Assembly: GCA_001972305.1 (NCBI GenBank)
Contig: BDDD01001961.1
Coordinates: 186,001 to 250,000 of the forward strand
Reading direction: 5' to 3'
Length of the DNA stretch: 64,000 bases
Source of the DNA: Cephalotus follicularis
Lineage: Eukaryota; Streptophyta; Magnoliopsida; Oxalidales; Cephalotaceae
Position 1 is the stretch's first letter; each line of letters begins with the position of its first letter. The notes under the pieces are model-generated. The model was not told where the DNA came from and made no database searches. It saw nothing but the letters and a program-made list of their open reading frames with translations. Position numbers and translations under genes: made by a program. Positions 1 to 11,403 of this stretch are shown here, piece after piece.

Positions 1-1955
1 GATATAATTGAGTTAAAACTCAATTTTTGGATGCAAGTCATGAATTCGAAAAGCATTTCATATTCATCAAAACACATAATTGCATACAAAGTTCGTAAAG
101 CATACAATCATACAAAAATCATGATATTTACACAACCAAACACTTACTACCCATGTGCTCATTGATCAAATTTAGCTTGAAGTTATCATAGTACCATTTC
201 CTTCGAGCACACCTACAAAGTAAGGAAATTTAAACTTTTTGTACCCAAATAAATTTGGGTCCTTGAGAGTTAGTCAAAGTGGTTCCTTTGGGAACCCAAA
301 CTTTCTTAGTTTTACCAAAAAACAAAATTCTTTCTATGAAAGCATGAAGTAGAAACATGTCCTAGTCTACCACAATAGTTGCAAGAAATTTTGGGCTCTA
401 CTTTCTTAACAAAGAATTTACTAAAGTGTTTGACATTGTTCATTTCTTCATAGCCGAGACCGGCTTTGTCAAATACACACCTTTGAAGTCCTAGAAGATT
501 ATCTAACTTGTCACTACTATTAGAAAACTTAGAAAAAGTTTTCTTCAAAACATCAATTTCAAGTTTTAACTTCTCATTTTCTTCCTTAAAGTCAATTGAA
601 AATTTTGAAGAGACATTTAAAACGTTAATCTCATTCATATATTAACTCTTCTCATTTTTAAGAGATTCAATTTCACTTATATATTTGCTATTTTCACTCT
701 TTAGATTTTTAATTTCTTTAGACGTTGAAGTAGCATTTTTCTTTAGAGACTTGTTTCTCAAGTAAACATTTTCATATTCAGTAAACAAGTTCTCATATGC
801 AATTTGCAACTCATCAAAAGTAAAATTTACCTCATCTTCATCTTCCTCCTCAATTGCCATGAAAGCAATGTTTGAAACCTCTTCATCACTTTCTTCTTCA
901 GAGCTTGAGAGATCGCTATCATCCCGTGTGGCTACCATTGCTTTCTTCTTTTTGGAGTAGTCAATCTTCTTCTTGAATTGCGCTTTATTTTTAAGATTTG
1001 GACACTCACTTTCGAAGTGGACTGGCTTTTTGCATTCATAACAAGTTGGCTCTTCCCTTTTGCTAGATTCTTCTTCTTGAGGGAAATTCTTTTTGAATGC
1101 CTCCTTGCCCTTTATACTTTTGAGAAACTTCTTGAATTGAGAGGTGATGAGCTCCATATCTCCATCTTCGTCACTTTCACTTTCTCCCTTCGAGGCCTTT
1201 AAAGCAATTGTTTTCTTCTTTTAGACTTCCACATGCTCATGATTCTTCATCGTTGTCTCATGTGTCATCAATGAACCTAGGAGTTGTTCAAGTGGAAGAG
1301 ATAAGAGATCCTTAGCTTCCTCAATTGCCGTTACCTTCGGAGTCCAACTTCTTGCCAAGCACCTTAAAATCTTCCTTACAAGTTCTTGGTTAGAATAAGA
1401 TTTTCCAAGATTTTTAAGAGAATTGACAATTGTAGTAAAGCGAGTAAACATATCACTAATACTTTCATTGTCATACATTAAAAATAATTCGTATTCATGT
1501 ACAAGCATACTAATTTTTTATTCTTTTACTTGGTTCGTGTCTTCATATGTAACTTCTAATAAATCCCACATTTCTTTATCCGTGTCACATGAAGAAATAC
1601 GATTAAACTCATTTGTCTAACCGCACAAAATAAAGGATGTTTAGCTTTAGAATTTAATTGGAGAATTCGAAAGTCATTATCATTAAATTCATTTTCGGGA
1701 TTAAGAGAGACTACTCCTTCTATCGTTCTTGTGGGCATCCTAGGACCATTTACAATAATGTGCCATAATTGATAGTCTAAGGATTATAGAAAAATTGCCA
1801 TTCTAGTTTTCCAAAAACTATAGTTATTTCCGTCAAAGAAAGGAGGTCTAGTTATGGAGGAACCTTCTAATCCTACGTTTAGATTCATTTGGGTTGCCAT
1901 GGATCTTTATATTTCTAACATTTAAGAATAATGAAATAACCTCTTTGATACCAAT
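1..1955 (-). mobile_element. SIRE-like Ty1/Copia internal region (gag to early pol), broken
   Basis: Reading the minus strand from 1904 downward, a gag begins with MATQMNLNVGLEGSS just inside the primer site. It continues with a UBN2-type gag core (about 1221-1508), a first CCHC knuckle (CYECKKPVHFESEC, near 1000-1050), an acidic and coiled-coil stretch, and a second knuckle (CNYCGRLGHVSTSC, near 345-405). Two knuckles separated by a long acidic coiled coil are typical of SIRE-lineage gag. Below about 310 the match fades and protease is not clearly seen before the window edge. The copy is degraded, with several breaks. What follows to the left of position 1 is not visible. Confidence 0.85.
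1941..1954 (-). other. Primer binding site (tRNA-iMet type) of the SIRE-like Copia
   Basis: The minus strand reads TGGTATCAAAGAGG two bases after the CA end of the LTR. This complements the 3' end of initiator methionine tRNA, as usual for plant Copia. It fixes the inner edge of the LTR at 1956 and shows that this LTR is the 5' one. Confidence 0.85.
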
Positions 1956-3129
1956 TGAAATTACTATATGGCAACTTTTAGATAATAAATTTGTTTGCGG
2001 AAAAAACAAATTAAACTATGAATATAAACAAGCACACAAAAACAACTTCAAACATTTATAAGTTAAGAGAGAAGGGATAGAGAGAGTGCAAACACAATTT
2101 TATAGTGGTTCGACCAATCTCTTGCCTACGTCCACTTTCCCAAGGTAGCTCCATGAATTTCCACTAGAATCTACTAGCACCATTTGATTTTGGATTCCGG
2201 GTGCAAATCAAAGAAAAACACCTTACAGGATTTGGGTTCACTTCTCGTGATAATCCTTCTAAGGGTTCACTCCCCTTGATTATCTCTCTAAGGGTTTACT
2301 CCCCCTTATACAATAAAAGATTGTAAAGATGTTTTGTGTTGTTTACAATAACCTCTCAAAGGTTGGATATTGCTAAGTAAGTCTTATAAACAATAGCTCA
2401 CTAAGATAGGCTTTAAAATACTTGAACCAAACTTCGGTATTGATTTGAAAGGTGTAGGATTGCTCTTGGTTGCTTGGAAGAAATGTGTATTGTCTTGCTA
2501 TCTCTCTTTTGTAATGATACCTCACTTTTGCTTATATAGAGATGCTCCAACGGATATATTTTTAAACTTCATACCAAATCCAGTCGGCTGGATTTTCTTG
2601 GCAGTCGACTGGAGAAGTTGTTGTGCATTTATGATTATAGCCATTGGTGAAGGCAGTCGGCTGGATGAACTTGACAGCCGACTGTTTGCCAAAACAGTCG
2701 GCTGTTTCCCTGCTTTGGTCAGCTATTGTGGGAGAAATGGATGTCCCAAAAGCTACTGGTATAAAAGTGCACTTCTTGACAGTCGGCTGGAAATCCTTGG
2801 CAGTCAGCTGGTTTGTCTTGGCAGTCGGCTGGACCCCTGTTACAGTCGGGTGGATGGAGTGAAATTCCAGATTCTAGGATTCTTTGAAATTCCAGTCGGC
2901 TGTTCAACCCAAGCAGTCAGCTACTCAACCTAAACAGTCGGTTGTTCTTCATGGGCAATCGGCTGTTTTTGCCAGAATCTGCAACTTTAAACTTTGCAAC
3001 ACTTTGGACATAAAATCAAGTGAGTAGTTGAGTTTGTAAGATGTCAAAATATGCATACAAGTATTTCATGTTTGTTAATCATCGAAATATAACTCTTTAA
3101 CACATCTAAAGGGGTGGCAAAAGCCAACA
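1956..3129 (-). mobile_element. 5' LTR of the left SIRE-like Copia
   Basis: On the minus strand the LTR runs from TGTTGGCTTTTGCC at 3129 to TAATTTCA at 1956, about 1174 bp. It is followed by the primer site, and at its outer end it abuts Gypsy integrase sequence. The block GTGGTTCG..CTCTTGCCTACGTCCACTTT (about 2106-2140) recurs at 62057-62092 in the LTR at the other window end, so both belong to one family. The partner LTR lies left of the window, so the target duplication cannot be checked. Confidence 0.85.
2581..2965 (-). repeat. Array of CAGYCGACTG near-palindromes at 21-bp spacing
   Basis: About 13 decamers of form CAGTCGGCTG or CAGTCGACTG (plus strand) start near 2581, 2602, 2653, 2675, 2695, 2780, 2801, 2822, 2843, 2893, 2914, 2935 and 2956. 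Most neighbouring copies are exactly 21 bp apart, the larger jumps being 50, 51 and 85. In element sense the consensus is CAGYCGACTG. The 11-bp spacers are not conserved, so this is not an ordinary tandem repeat. Confidence 0.85.
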
Positions 3130-3139
3130 AACTCTAGTA

Positions 3140-3652
3140 CTAACAACTGGTGTTCTCCCACCTCATTCCAACACAAAGGAGTTCTACAACGTCTACCGTA
3201 CAAAGCCTCATAAGGAGCCATACCAATGCTCGCTGGTAGCTATTGTTGTAGGCGAACTCGATCAAAGTCAAATGGTCATCCCAGCTTCCTCCGAAATCCA
3301 TGACACAGGCTCCTAACATGTCCTCAAGAATCTGGATAGCACGCTCAGACTGCCCATCTGTCTGAGGATGGTACGCCGTACTGAGTCGCAAGTCTGTACC
3401 CAACGTCCTCTGCAAGCTTCGCCAGAATCTTGATGTGAACCTCGGGTCTCTATCCGAAACTATGCTGCTGGGGATCCCATGTAACCTGATCACACCGTCC
3501 ACATACAACCGAGCTAACTTGTCCAAACTGAAGTCCTTCCTTATAGGTATGAAGTGAGCAGACTTGGTCAAACGATTTACTATCACCCAGATAGCATCAT
3601 GCTTACTTCTCGTCCGAGGAAAACCTGTGACAAAGTCCATCGATATGTTGTC
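3140..3652 (-). pseudogene. Gypsy integrase catalytic core, truncated by insertion
   Basis: The minus-strand reading MDFVTGFPRTRSKHDAIWVI, SDRDPRFTSRFW and HPQTDGQSERAIQILEDML shows the integrase core with its DDE-type acidic positions in order. The sequence stops being integrase at about 3140, ten bases from the SIRE-like LTR edge, so the C-terminal domain has been displaced out of the window. Fossil. Confidence 0.85.
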
Positions 3653-3658
3653 CCATTT

Positions 3659-5331
3659 TCACATTGGAATAGGAAGCGGTTGAAGAAGACCTAAAGGCTT
3701 CTGTCGCTCAGCCTTCACCTGCTGGCATGTCAAGCACCTTGCTACAAACCTGGAAATCTCACGCTTCATGCCCCACCACCAAAAAGACTGCCTTAGGTCA
3801 CGATACATCTTGGTACTCCCAGGATGCATGGACCAAGGAGAACGATGGGCTTCTTCCAGGATCTCCTGCTTGATTGTCTCGACATGTGGCACACATATCC
3901 TCTCTCCAAACATCAGAGCACTGTCACCCCTGATATGGAAGTCAGTCCGAGAACCTTCTCTGACTTGTTTCAACAACTTGGCCAACCTACAGTCCTCTTC
4001 TTGCAATCCCCGGATCTGCTCTTCCCAGACATACCTCACTTGCAGAGAAGCCAACACTACTCCGCTGTCCCCGGCAGACAGCTCTGCCCTCAAAGACCTT
4101 AACTGTTCCAACTTCGGCAAGTAAACCAACCGTACATGAGCCAAGGAAGCGGAGGACTTCCTACTCAATGCATCAGCAACCACGTTGGCCTTACCATGAT
4201 GATACTCGATGGTACAATCATAATCCTTGATAAGCTCGATCCATCTCCTCTGCCTCATGTTCAAATGTGGTTGAGAAGACAAATACTTCAAACTCTGGTG
4301 GTCAGTAAAGTTCTGGAAGACCTCACCATACAGATAGTGACGCCATATCTTCAAAGCAAACACCACCGCAGCTAACTCCAAGTCATTCGTAGGGTAACTG
4401 AGCTCATAAACCTTCAACTGCTGAGAAGCATAGGCAATAACCTTGCCCTCTTGCATCAACACACAACCAAGGCCGTGCAAAGAAGCATCACTGTAAACCA
4501 CAAAACCAACTCCCGGAGAAGAAAGGGTCAACACCGGAGCTGACATTAACTTATCCTTCAGCGTCTGGAAGCTCTTTTCACAGTCCTCTGACCAAACGAA
4601 CTTCACATCCTTCCTTGTCAACTTCGACAGAGGAGCCGCTATTGCCGAGAATCCCTCCACGAATCTTTGATAATAGCCAGCAAGTCCAAGGAAACTACGT
4701 ACTTCATGTACGCTCTTAGGTCTTTCCCAAGCCAACACAGCTTCAACCTTCCTCGGGTCCACTTCAACACCTTGGCCCGAGATCACATGTCCCAAAACAC
4801 AACCCTGTCCAACCAAAACTCACACTTACGGAGCTTAGCATACAACTCATGGTTTCTCAAGGTCTGTAAAACAATCCTCAGGTGTTCCTCGTGCTCAGCC
4901 ATACTCTGTGAGTCTACCATCACCTCGTCTATGAACACCACCATAAAGGTATCCAAGAAACGTTGGAACACTCAATTCATCAAATCCATGAAAGCGGTCG
5001 ATGCATTGGTTAAACCAAAAGGCATAACTGAGAACTCATAGAGACCATAACGAGATCTGAAGGCTGTCTTCAAAACATCCTCTTCCTTCACCTTCAACTG
5101 GTGATATCCAGACCGAAGATCTATCTTAGAGAACACACAGGTGTCTCGCAATTGATCAAACAAGTCATCTATCCTTGGCAACGGGTACTTGCTACGCACG
5201 GTAACCTTGTTGAGTTGCCTATAGTCGATACACAATCTCATAGCTCCATCCTTCTTCTTCACAAACAGGACCGGAGCACCCCATGGAGAACTACTAGGTC
5301 GAATAAATGCTTTATGCAACAAGTCTTCCAA
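3659..5331 (-). pseudogene. Gypsy reverse transcriptase, RNase H and integrase zinc head, broken
   Basis: In element order: the RT fingers and palm ([20 protein letters not shown] and [13 protein letters not shown], about 5000-5290), the RT connection with [14 protein letters not shown] near 4660, the RNase H domain ([16 protein letters not shown] near 4450-4510, ending ADALSRK near 4170), and the HHCC integrase zinc head with [16 protein letters not shown] near 3690-3740. The domain order RT-RH-INT is diagnostic of Ty3/Gypsy. The reading frame is interrupted, so this is a relic. Confidence 0.87.
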
Positions 5332-6189
5332 CTATACCTTTAGCTCTTTCAACTCCACAGGTGCCATGCGGTAAAGAGCAAGGGATATAGGAGCCGCACC
5401 AGGGATCAACTCGATCTCAAAGTCTATTTCTCTATCCAGTGGAGGACCTGGTAACTCGTCAGGGAAAACATCGGGAAACTCACAAACCACGGGTATGTCC
5501 CCTACCTCTGGCTTAGTCATCCGAGTATCCACCACATGAGCAAAGAATCCTTGCGCACCTTTACCCAAAGCTTTACGTGCAACCATAGCCAAGATCAACT
5601 TCAGAGGTGTCGGGCGCTGCTCGCAAACTAACTCCATGCCTGACTCATCGGGCAAGCAAAAGGAAACAACCTTACGCGAACAATCGACCACTGCTCGGTG
5701 CCTTACCAGCCAATCCATACCCAGGATGGCATCAAAGTCCTCAATCTTGAAGGGAATAAGGTCGGCTGCAAAACTCCGTTCCTTGATCACAACATCACAA
5801 CCCCTGTAGACTCGTTCTACACGGTAACTCTAGCCCGTAGGAACAGATACAGTGATCTCTTCGTCCAAGGAACTTAACACTCCACATGCATGTGTGAAAA
5901 ATGCATGGGAAACAAAAGATAAAGAGGCTCCCGTGTCAAACAAAACCGTGGTATCTCTGCCGAAGATAAGAGCCTTACCTATAGCCACGTCCGCAGATCC
6001 AAGAGCATCTTCTCTGTGAAGAGCATAGACTCTAACTATTGTCGTTGGTCTACCCTGCTGACGACTTCCACCAGCCCTGGATGATCCCACTTGCGAAGCC
6101 ATTGATCCACCTCTGGCTCCCGCAAGTTGTCTATTAGAAGCAGTTGATCCAGGTGTCATCGAGGTCTGCTGAACTTGTGGACAATACAT
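5332..6189 (-). pseudogene. Gypsy aspartic protease region, broken
   Basis: The motif VLFDTGASLSFVSHAF near 5900-5950 is the DTGA active site of a retropepsin (RVP_2 type). It is followed by DAILGMDWLVRHRAVVDC near 5680-5740, another hallmark of plant Gypsy protease. This sits between the gag knuckle and RT as expected. Fossil. Confidence 0.83.
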
Positions 6190-7339
6190 CTTGATTTGCC
6201 CAACTTGGCCACACTGGAAACATCCACGAGTATCTGCCTTGCAGTTGCCAAAGTGAAAGCGACCACACTTCTGGCACTTGGGAGGCTGTTGAGAAGCTGA
6301 TGAACTCTGGTGCCTGCTCTACTGCGCACCACTGGCTGTAGGAGGACTCGTCTGCTGCGGAGAAAACCTCCCCTGGCCATCAGACCTGGCCTGTCCTTGG
6401 TTTCCACCGTCAGTTTGCTTGTGGGGGTACCGTTTCCTTCGTTTCCCTTGTCCTCGGAAGGAACCCTCCCCTTGAGTAGCCTACTGTCCATCTCTCTTAT
6501 GTCCCCTTTCCTAGCGATTCCTCTGTCCTCTTGGTGGATTCCACCAAATCTCCAAAGATAGTCCAGTTGGTTGCTGCCACAGTATGTCTCACCTCGGGAT
6601 TCAATCCATCCATGAATTTCTCACACCTATCCTTTTGGTCTGCCACCAAAGCCGGAGAAAAATGAGACAACTCCAAAAACCGGTATTCATACTGGGTCAC
6701 GGTCATACTCCCTTGACGCAAATGCAGAAACTCTCTCCTCTTCCCCTTCACGAAGGTAGCCGGGAAGAAGTACTGACGAAACTCTCGCTTGAAAACATCC
6801 CAAGTGATCATAGCAACATCAGTATGCCTAGCTTGGAGAGCTTCCCACCATCACAGAGCATTCTTCCTTACCAAGAAGACGGCAAGTCCAACTCGTGAGT
6901 CGTCAGAAACTCCCATCTGTACAAATAGCATCTCAAGATGATTCAACCATGCCTCTGCATCCGCTGGATCATCAGTTCCCTCAAAAGTTGCAGCACCTAA
7001 ATGTTGCAAACGTTCAACCGGTAAAGCTTGAGGTCGAGAACCACTCAAAGCTTGTGCTATCATCGTAGCAAACTGCATCCACTCTACTTGATTACCAGTA
7101 CCAATCGGAGGAGGTACCTGCGTTGCTGACTGCACTGCCGGGACCTCAGCTGCCACAGCTGGTCCGATCTCTTGTTCAACCACTCCAGGGTTAACCTTCA
7201 CACCAGGTCTAACAGGAGGAAGTTCTTGATCCACATGTGGTGGGGAGGTCTCTCTTCCTCTACCCTGACCACGTTCGCTGGCTGGGGAGACCCCTTGTCC
7301 CCGACCCAAGCCACATCCTCGAGTCTGACGCAGAGGCAC
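6156..7339 (-). pseudogene. Gypsy gag, broken
   Basis: Minus-strand gag runs from about 7339 (MPLRQTRGCGLGRGQ) through the capsid-like retrotrans_gag domain (WLNHLEMLFVQMGV near 6900, then VFKREFRQYFFPATF and MTVTQYEYRFLELSHFSP, 6500-6811), then a proline and glutamine-rich linker and a degraded knuckle region near 6200-6280. The order and the gag core agree with Tekay-like chromoviruses. It carries several breaks. Confidence 0.83.
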
Positions 7340-7450
7340 TATCTACCTTCACATGCAAGGTTAGGGCATTACTAACATGTATACTATGTGAAATGCAATG
7401 CATGCATACCCCCCAAAAGTCTCCAAAGAAAACACAAGGAAACTAAACCG

Positions 7451-7465
7451 GTCTCTCTGATACCA
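7451..7465 (-). other. Primer binding site of the Gypsy element
   Basis: The minus strand reads TGGTATCAGAGAGAC a few bases after the LTR end GGGCGTGTCA, matching initiator methionine tRNA. It sets the LTR inner edge at 7472 and the element orientation. Confidence 0.85.
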
Positions 7466-7471
7466 AAAATC

Positions 7472-10400
7472 TGACACGCCCTGTTCCCAAGCACCCCCGC
7501 CCGAGGACAGCTGTGCCAGGTGGATGGATTCCTCACCTGGATCCCTAACCAAAATCCCTACAAACACAAAGGCTAACGCTAAGGTCAGGGCAAGTGTTAA
7601 AACACACTGCCGAGGAGAGCCACGCTCCCCAGGCAAAACGCACCTAAAGCATAAAAACAAGAAAAGCCCGAGCAGGAAGAAGGAATTTCCCATCTGCTCC
7701 AAGCCAAAAACGCCACGCATGCCAGAAGAAACACGTGGCAGGGAAGGGAAAAAGAAGGAAGGGCCAAACAGTAAATAACCTTTACTTAAAACCATTCCCA
7801 AAGCTCACCGTTTAACTAAAGGAACACACTGCCCAAATGCACCGTTCCACTAAAGGAACATGCCAGGGAAGGGAGTCAGGGCAAAGAACGCAGCACTACG
7901 TCTTGCCGAGGGTCCTGGGAAGGGAATGCCAACACCACCCATCACACGAAGACGTAACACAAGCCAGGCCTGCGCCCCATCCTAAGACATGCCTTCCCGG
8001 GATGAGCCATCCTCGGGCATGTCCTCATTGGACGACAAACCTAGGACACGGCCTCCCCGGGGCATGACCCACACAAACAAGGATATGTCCGGGCACAAGA
8101 AAAATGACAACGCTTCACATAAGGCTAAGCCTGGGATCAACACAAGGGTCGGGGGACAAACGCCAAGCATTGGGACAACTACCCGGGGGCCCCAAACGCT
8201 CAACTTACACGAAGGAGATAGAATCTCACCCCGGCTAGGTACCCAGGGGATCCACCAGGGCTCCCCCACCAAAACATCTCCAGGGACCGAGCTGGTCTGA
8301 GGTCAGGAGGATGGGAGAAACTAAAGAAAATAGCTTACTCCCACTTAACGCCTACGGCATGCTCGGGGAATCACCCGGGGACGCCACCAGAACTCAGCGT
8401 AGGGTCAACCAACCCGAGCTGCGAAGTCAACCTAAGGTTTACTAACCACGAACTATGCCACACCTCCCCCGACATCTCAGCAGAAGTGCCACGCATAAAA
8501 GGCCTCAAGGGAGAAACACTTAAGTTTCACCAAGGCCAGGGCTGGGGAGACCTGCTCCTCTGCCCAGGGTCAAACAACCCCCGAACTCATACGTCATCCC
8601 TGAACACCCAAACACAAAGCATTAACAACGCTAGGGCTGGGAAAACAGCACAAAACAACAAGGTGTATAAAACAAGCGAATTATACACACGGTCTCGGGA
8701 AAAATGCCACGGACCCACAACATCCAAAAACGTATACATGTTTAAAGAAAAAGGGTTACAAGGTATAGACATTAACAAAATCTATACAAAAAACCCATGA
8801 ATGTCCCCAATGCATGAAGGTGCTCGTGGCCTAGGAGCCATCCTAAGGTGCTGCGTCCGGCGTCTACCTCTTTCGACACGCTGTCCTTAGTGGATCTCAA
8901 GAACCCTGCTGCCCCGCTTCCCCTACACACAAAACTGAGAGGGGATTAGTCCAACTGACTAGTGAGTAAGATCAAGGAATATCCTGGGCAAACCCACTTC
9001 CACCGGGGTGTCAAGAGCCAAGGAAAACGTGCCCTGCCCCAACTGGCCCAAAGGACAACACACACCCCCTGCTCAACAAAACAAAGCGGAGGTGAAAATA
9101 TACAAGGATATTGATAACAAGGAAAGGCCCGAGGAGACGTCAGAGATACCAACTCAATGACTGACCTCAAGGAAAGAAGATAAACAACAGGTTATATGCC
9201 AGAACATGCCAGAGATCCAAGGATCAACAAAAGATCAACTCTAAGGATCAACAATTATCAAGGGGACTACTGGTACTGTATCAACCACAAGCACATTCCA
9301 CACACGCACATGCACACATCAAACTCACACATTTCCATAGCCAGAACCACCTCAACGAGCATAAATAACAACTCCATTGAACTCCATCAACGCGGTCATG
9401 GGCTACAACACTGTACACATCCCTCATACACGCATATAGATACCCACTTCCAGAGCAATGCATGAACATTGGTAGAAGGGCTACGCAAGCAATCCTCCCC
9501 CGGCAATCATACCTTAGCGCACCTCACTCCATGAACATTGATTGAGGGGCTACGCAAGCCCATCCCCGTCGGCAATCACGAGCTCAGCACTACACTAGGT
9601 GAACCTCGATCGAGGAGCTACCTCATCGACAATCACATAGCGTTAGTATCATCCAAGAGGCCCGCGAATCACCGCTCAACTCCACCCTTAACGAGATGAC
9701 AGAGGAGAACATCAGCTCAGAAGTAAGTGTATCACCACTTAGGCCATCCCGTGCCGGCAATCTCATACATAACCAAGTAACCAGTACCCGTGAACAACGA
9801 CACATGATATCAAATAAAGCATGAATACTCAAACAGAAAGGGGAAACAACAAGTTCAACCCAGGCATCGAGACCTCAGCTCGGAAACAACAGTTATCACA
9901 TGCAATATCAACAAGATGAAAGGAGAAGAAATCTTAGTCAAAGATAATATCATGGAAGGGCATATAAACAATAAACTCTCAGTTATCAATTGATAGAAAG
10001 AAGAACATCCCACTCACTAGTATCAGTAGCTTCCCTAGCTAGCTCGCTTGTTGTGCGGACTTCATGCCTAGATCTTCCTCTGCAAGACCAACACACAATA
10101 ACGCTTAGCTACCAAGAACAACATCTTTGAAGCTATGCATGAACCACATACATCCATGAAAACCAAGGCGAAGCTCCTTCGCGGACTTAAGATCATGACT
10201 GCATCAACCATGCGACACACCAAAACGTACTGAGGAGGACACTCACCTGCTAGACGCATAAACAGGTGAAAGAAAGTCCCAACCTCAAACAGCGATCAAA
10301 GCTTCAGAAGAAAGACAAAGAAGAAGATGAAAGATGAAAACTCACTCTCCCAAATGCTTCTTCAGGCGTGAGATGATAGATATGATATGTGCCGAAGTCA

Positions 10401-10610
10401 ACTATCAAACTTCCTAAGGAAGCTTTGCACATATCCCAACACCATCTAAACATCTCTTATCTCTTAACCCATATAACCATTGGGCCTCCACCAAGCCCAA
10501 GCCAACTAACATATCCAAGAAGAGCCCAAACCAACCACAACCAAGGAGAAAAAAAAATTTCCCCCAAGCCCAAACATCAATTTACCTAAAATTAAATGCG
10601 GGCCGTTACA
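7472..10610 (-). mobile_element. 5' LTR of the Gypsy element (3.1 kb)
   Basis: On the minus strand the LTR starts TGTAACGGCCCGCATTT at 10610 and ends CAGGGCGTGTCA at 7472, 3139 bp. Its outer edge lies directly against Copia integrase sequence at 10611. The part near 10400 resembles the start of the solo LTR at 31276-33880, which suggests related families. Open frames inside it (for example 7837-8300) have no recognisable domain and are not treated as genes. Confidence 0.82.
9462..9640. repeat. About 69-bp tandem repeat inside the Gypsy LTR
   Basis: Roughly 2.6 diverged copies begin with ATGAACATTG or a variant (9462, 9531, about 9599). Each continues with GAGGGGCTACGCAAGC and then CGGCAATCA. 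It is a minisatellite of the kind common in long Gypsy LTRs. Confidence 0.7.
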
Positions 10611-11403
10611 CCAAATGGATCATTCATGAGAGTTCATGTCCCTATACTCCACGGCAAAATGGTACTGTGTAAAGGAAGCATAAGCATATTCTTAACATAT
10701 CTAGAGCCTTAATGCTTCAATCTCATGTGCCTAAATTTTTTTGGGGAGATTGCATTCTCACTGCCACATATATTATCAATAGAACACCAACTCCTCTTCT
10801 TCAAGGAAAAACTCATTTTCAAATACTTTTTAATAAAATTCCATATTTTAGTCATCTTAGAGTTTTTGGCTACCTTTGTTATGCAACTGTTTTAACTCTG
10901 AAGGATAAATTTTCCCTTAGAGTAGTTGCTTATGTGTTTTCTGGTTATCCTTACTCTCAAAAAGGATATAAAACTTTATAAAATTAGCATTAAATCTTGT
11001 TTTGTTTCCAGAGATGTTATTTTTTATGAATTTCTTTTTCCCTTTGCTAATGCTCATTCATCTGTTCCAATTTTTCCTACCATAGATTATGATGATAGTT
11101 TTCCACCCCTATAATTACATCTTATTCATAGTGATTCTATTTCAAATCATGTTCCCCCTAAAATTCACATTCAATTAGACGTTCAAATAAAATTACTAAG
11201 CCTCCAATTTGGTCTAAAGACTATTCTTGTCTAACACTTAATCCAAAGTCCAATGTTTCTGTCTCCACTCCATATCCCATTTCTGATTTTGTTTCTTATG
11301 ATTCTGTCTCTCCTTCCTATTAGCATTTTGTAGCCTTTATTTCATCCATTAAAGAACCAGTTTCTTATCATGAAGCATGCACAGATTTAAAATGGCAAGA
11401 CTA
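10611..11403 (+). mobile_element. Copia pol fragment (integrase to start of RT), broken
   Basis: Plus-strand frames show the integrase end (SHVPKFFWGDCILTATYIIN, LRVFGYLCYATVLT, then YPYSQKGYKTL and SCFVSRDVIFYEFLFPF). A serine-rich linker follows, and the RT start region near 11330-11400 (EPVSYHEACTDLKWQD). It begins abruptly at the Gypsy LTR edge and ends abruptly at about 11403, so it is a piece of an older Copia split by the Gypsy insertion. It may be related to the Ale/Retrofit or Ivana groups. Confidence 0.75.

Larger units (their letters stand above)
3130..10610 (-). mobile_element. Ty3/Gypsy (Tekay-like chromovirus) element, 5' LTR plus gag-pol, cut by the SIRE-like insertion
   Basis: A minus-strand Gypsy element has its 5' LTR at 7472-10610 and gag, protease, reverse transcriptase, RNase H and integrase in order down to 3130. 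There the left SIRE-like Copia interrupts the integrase. The remaining 3' part should lie left of the window. The RVP_2-type protease, the gag type and the HHCC integrase head ([20 protein letters not shown]) suggest the Tekay/Del lineage. A C-terminal chromodomain would be off-window, so the lineage is an inference. The coding region is broken in several places. Confidence 0.85.

Noticed and set aside
2581-2965. CRISPR-like array of short repeats with regular spacing
   Set aside because: Repeats are only 10 bp with 11-bp spacers, imperfect, and lie inside a plant LTR. No cas genes or leader are present.
7361-8300. Open frames in the Gypsy 5' LTR with proline-rich products
   Set aside because: Position between primer site and LTR start, codon bias of a GC-rich LTR, no domain.
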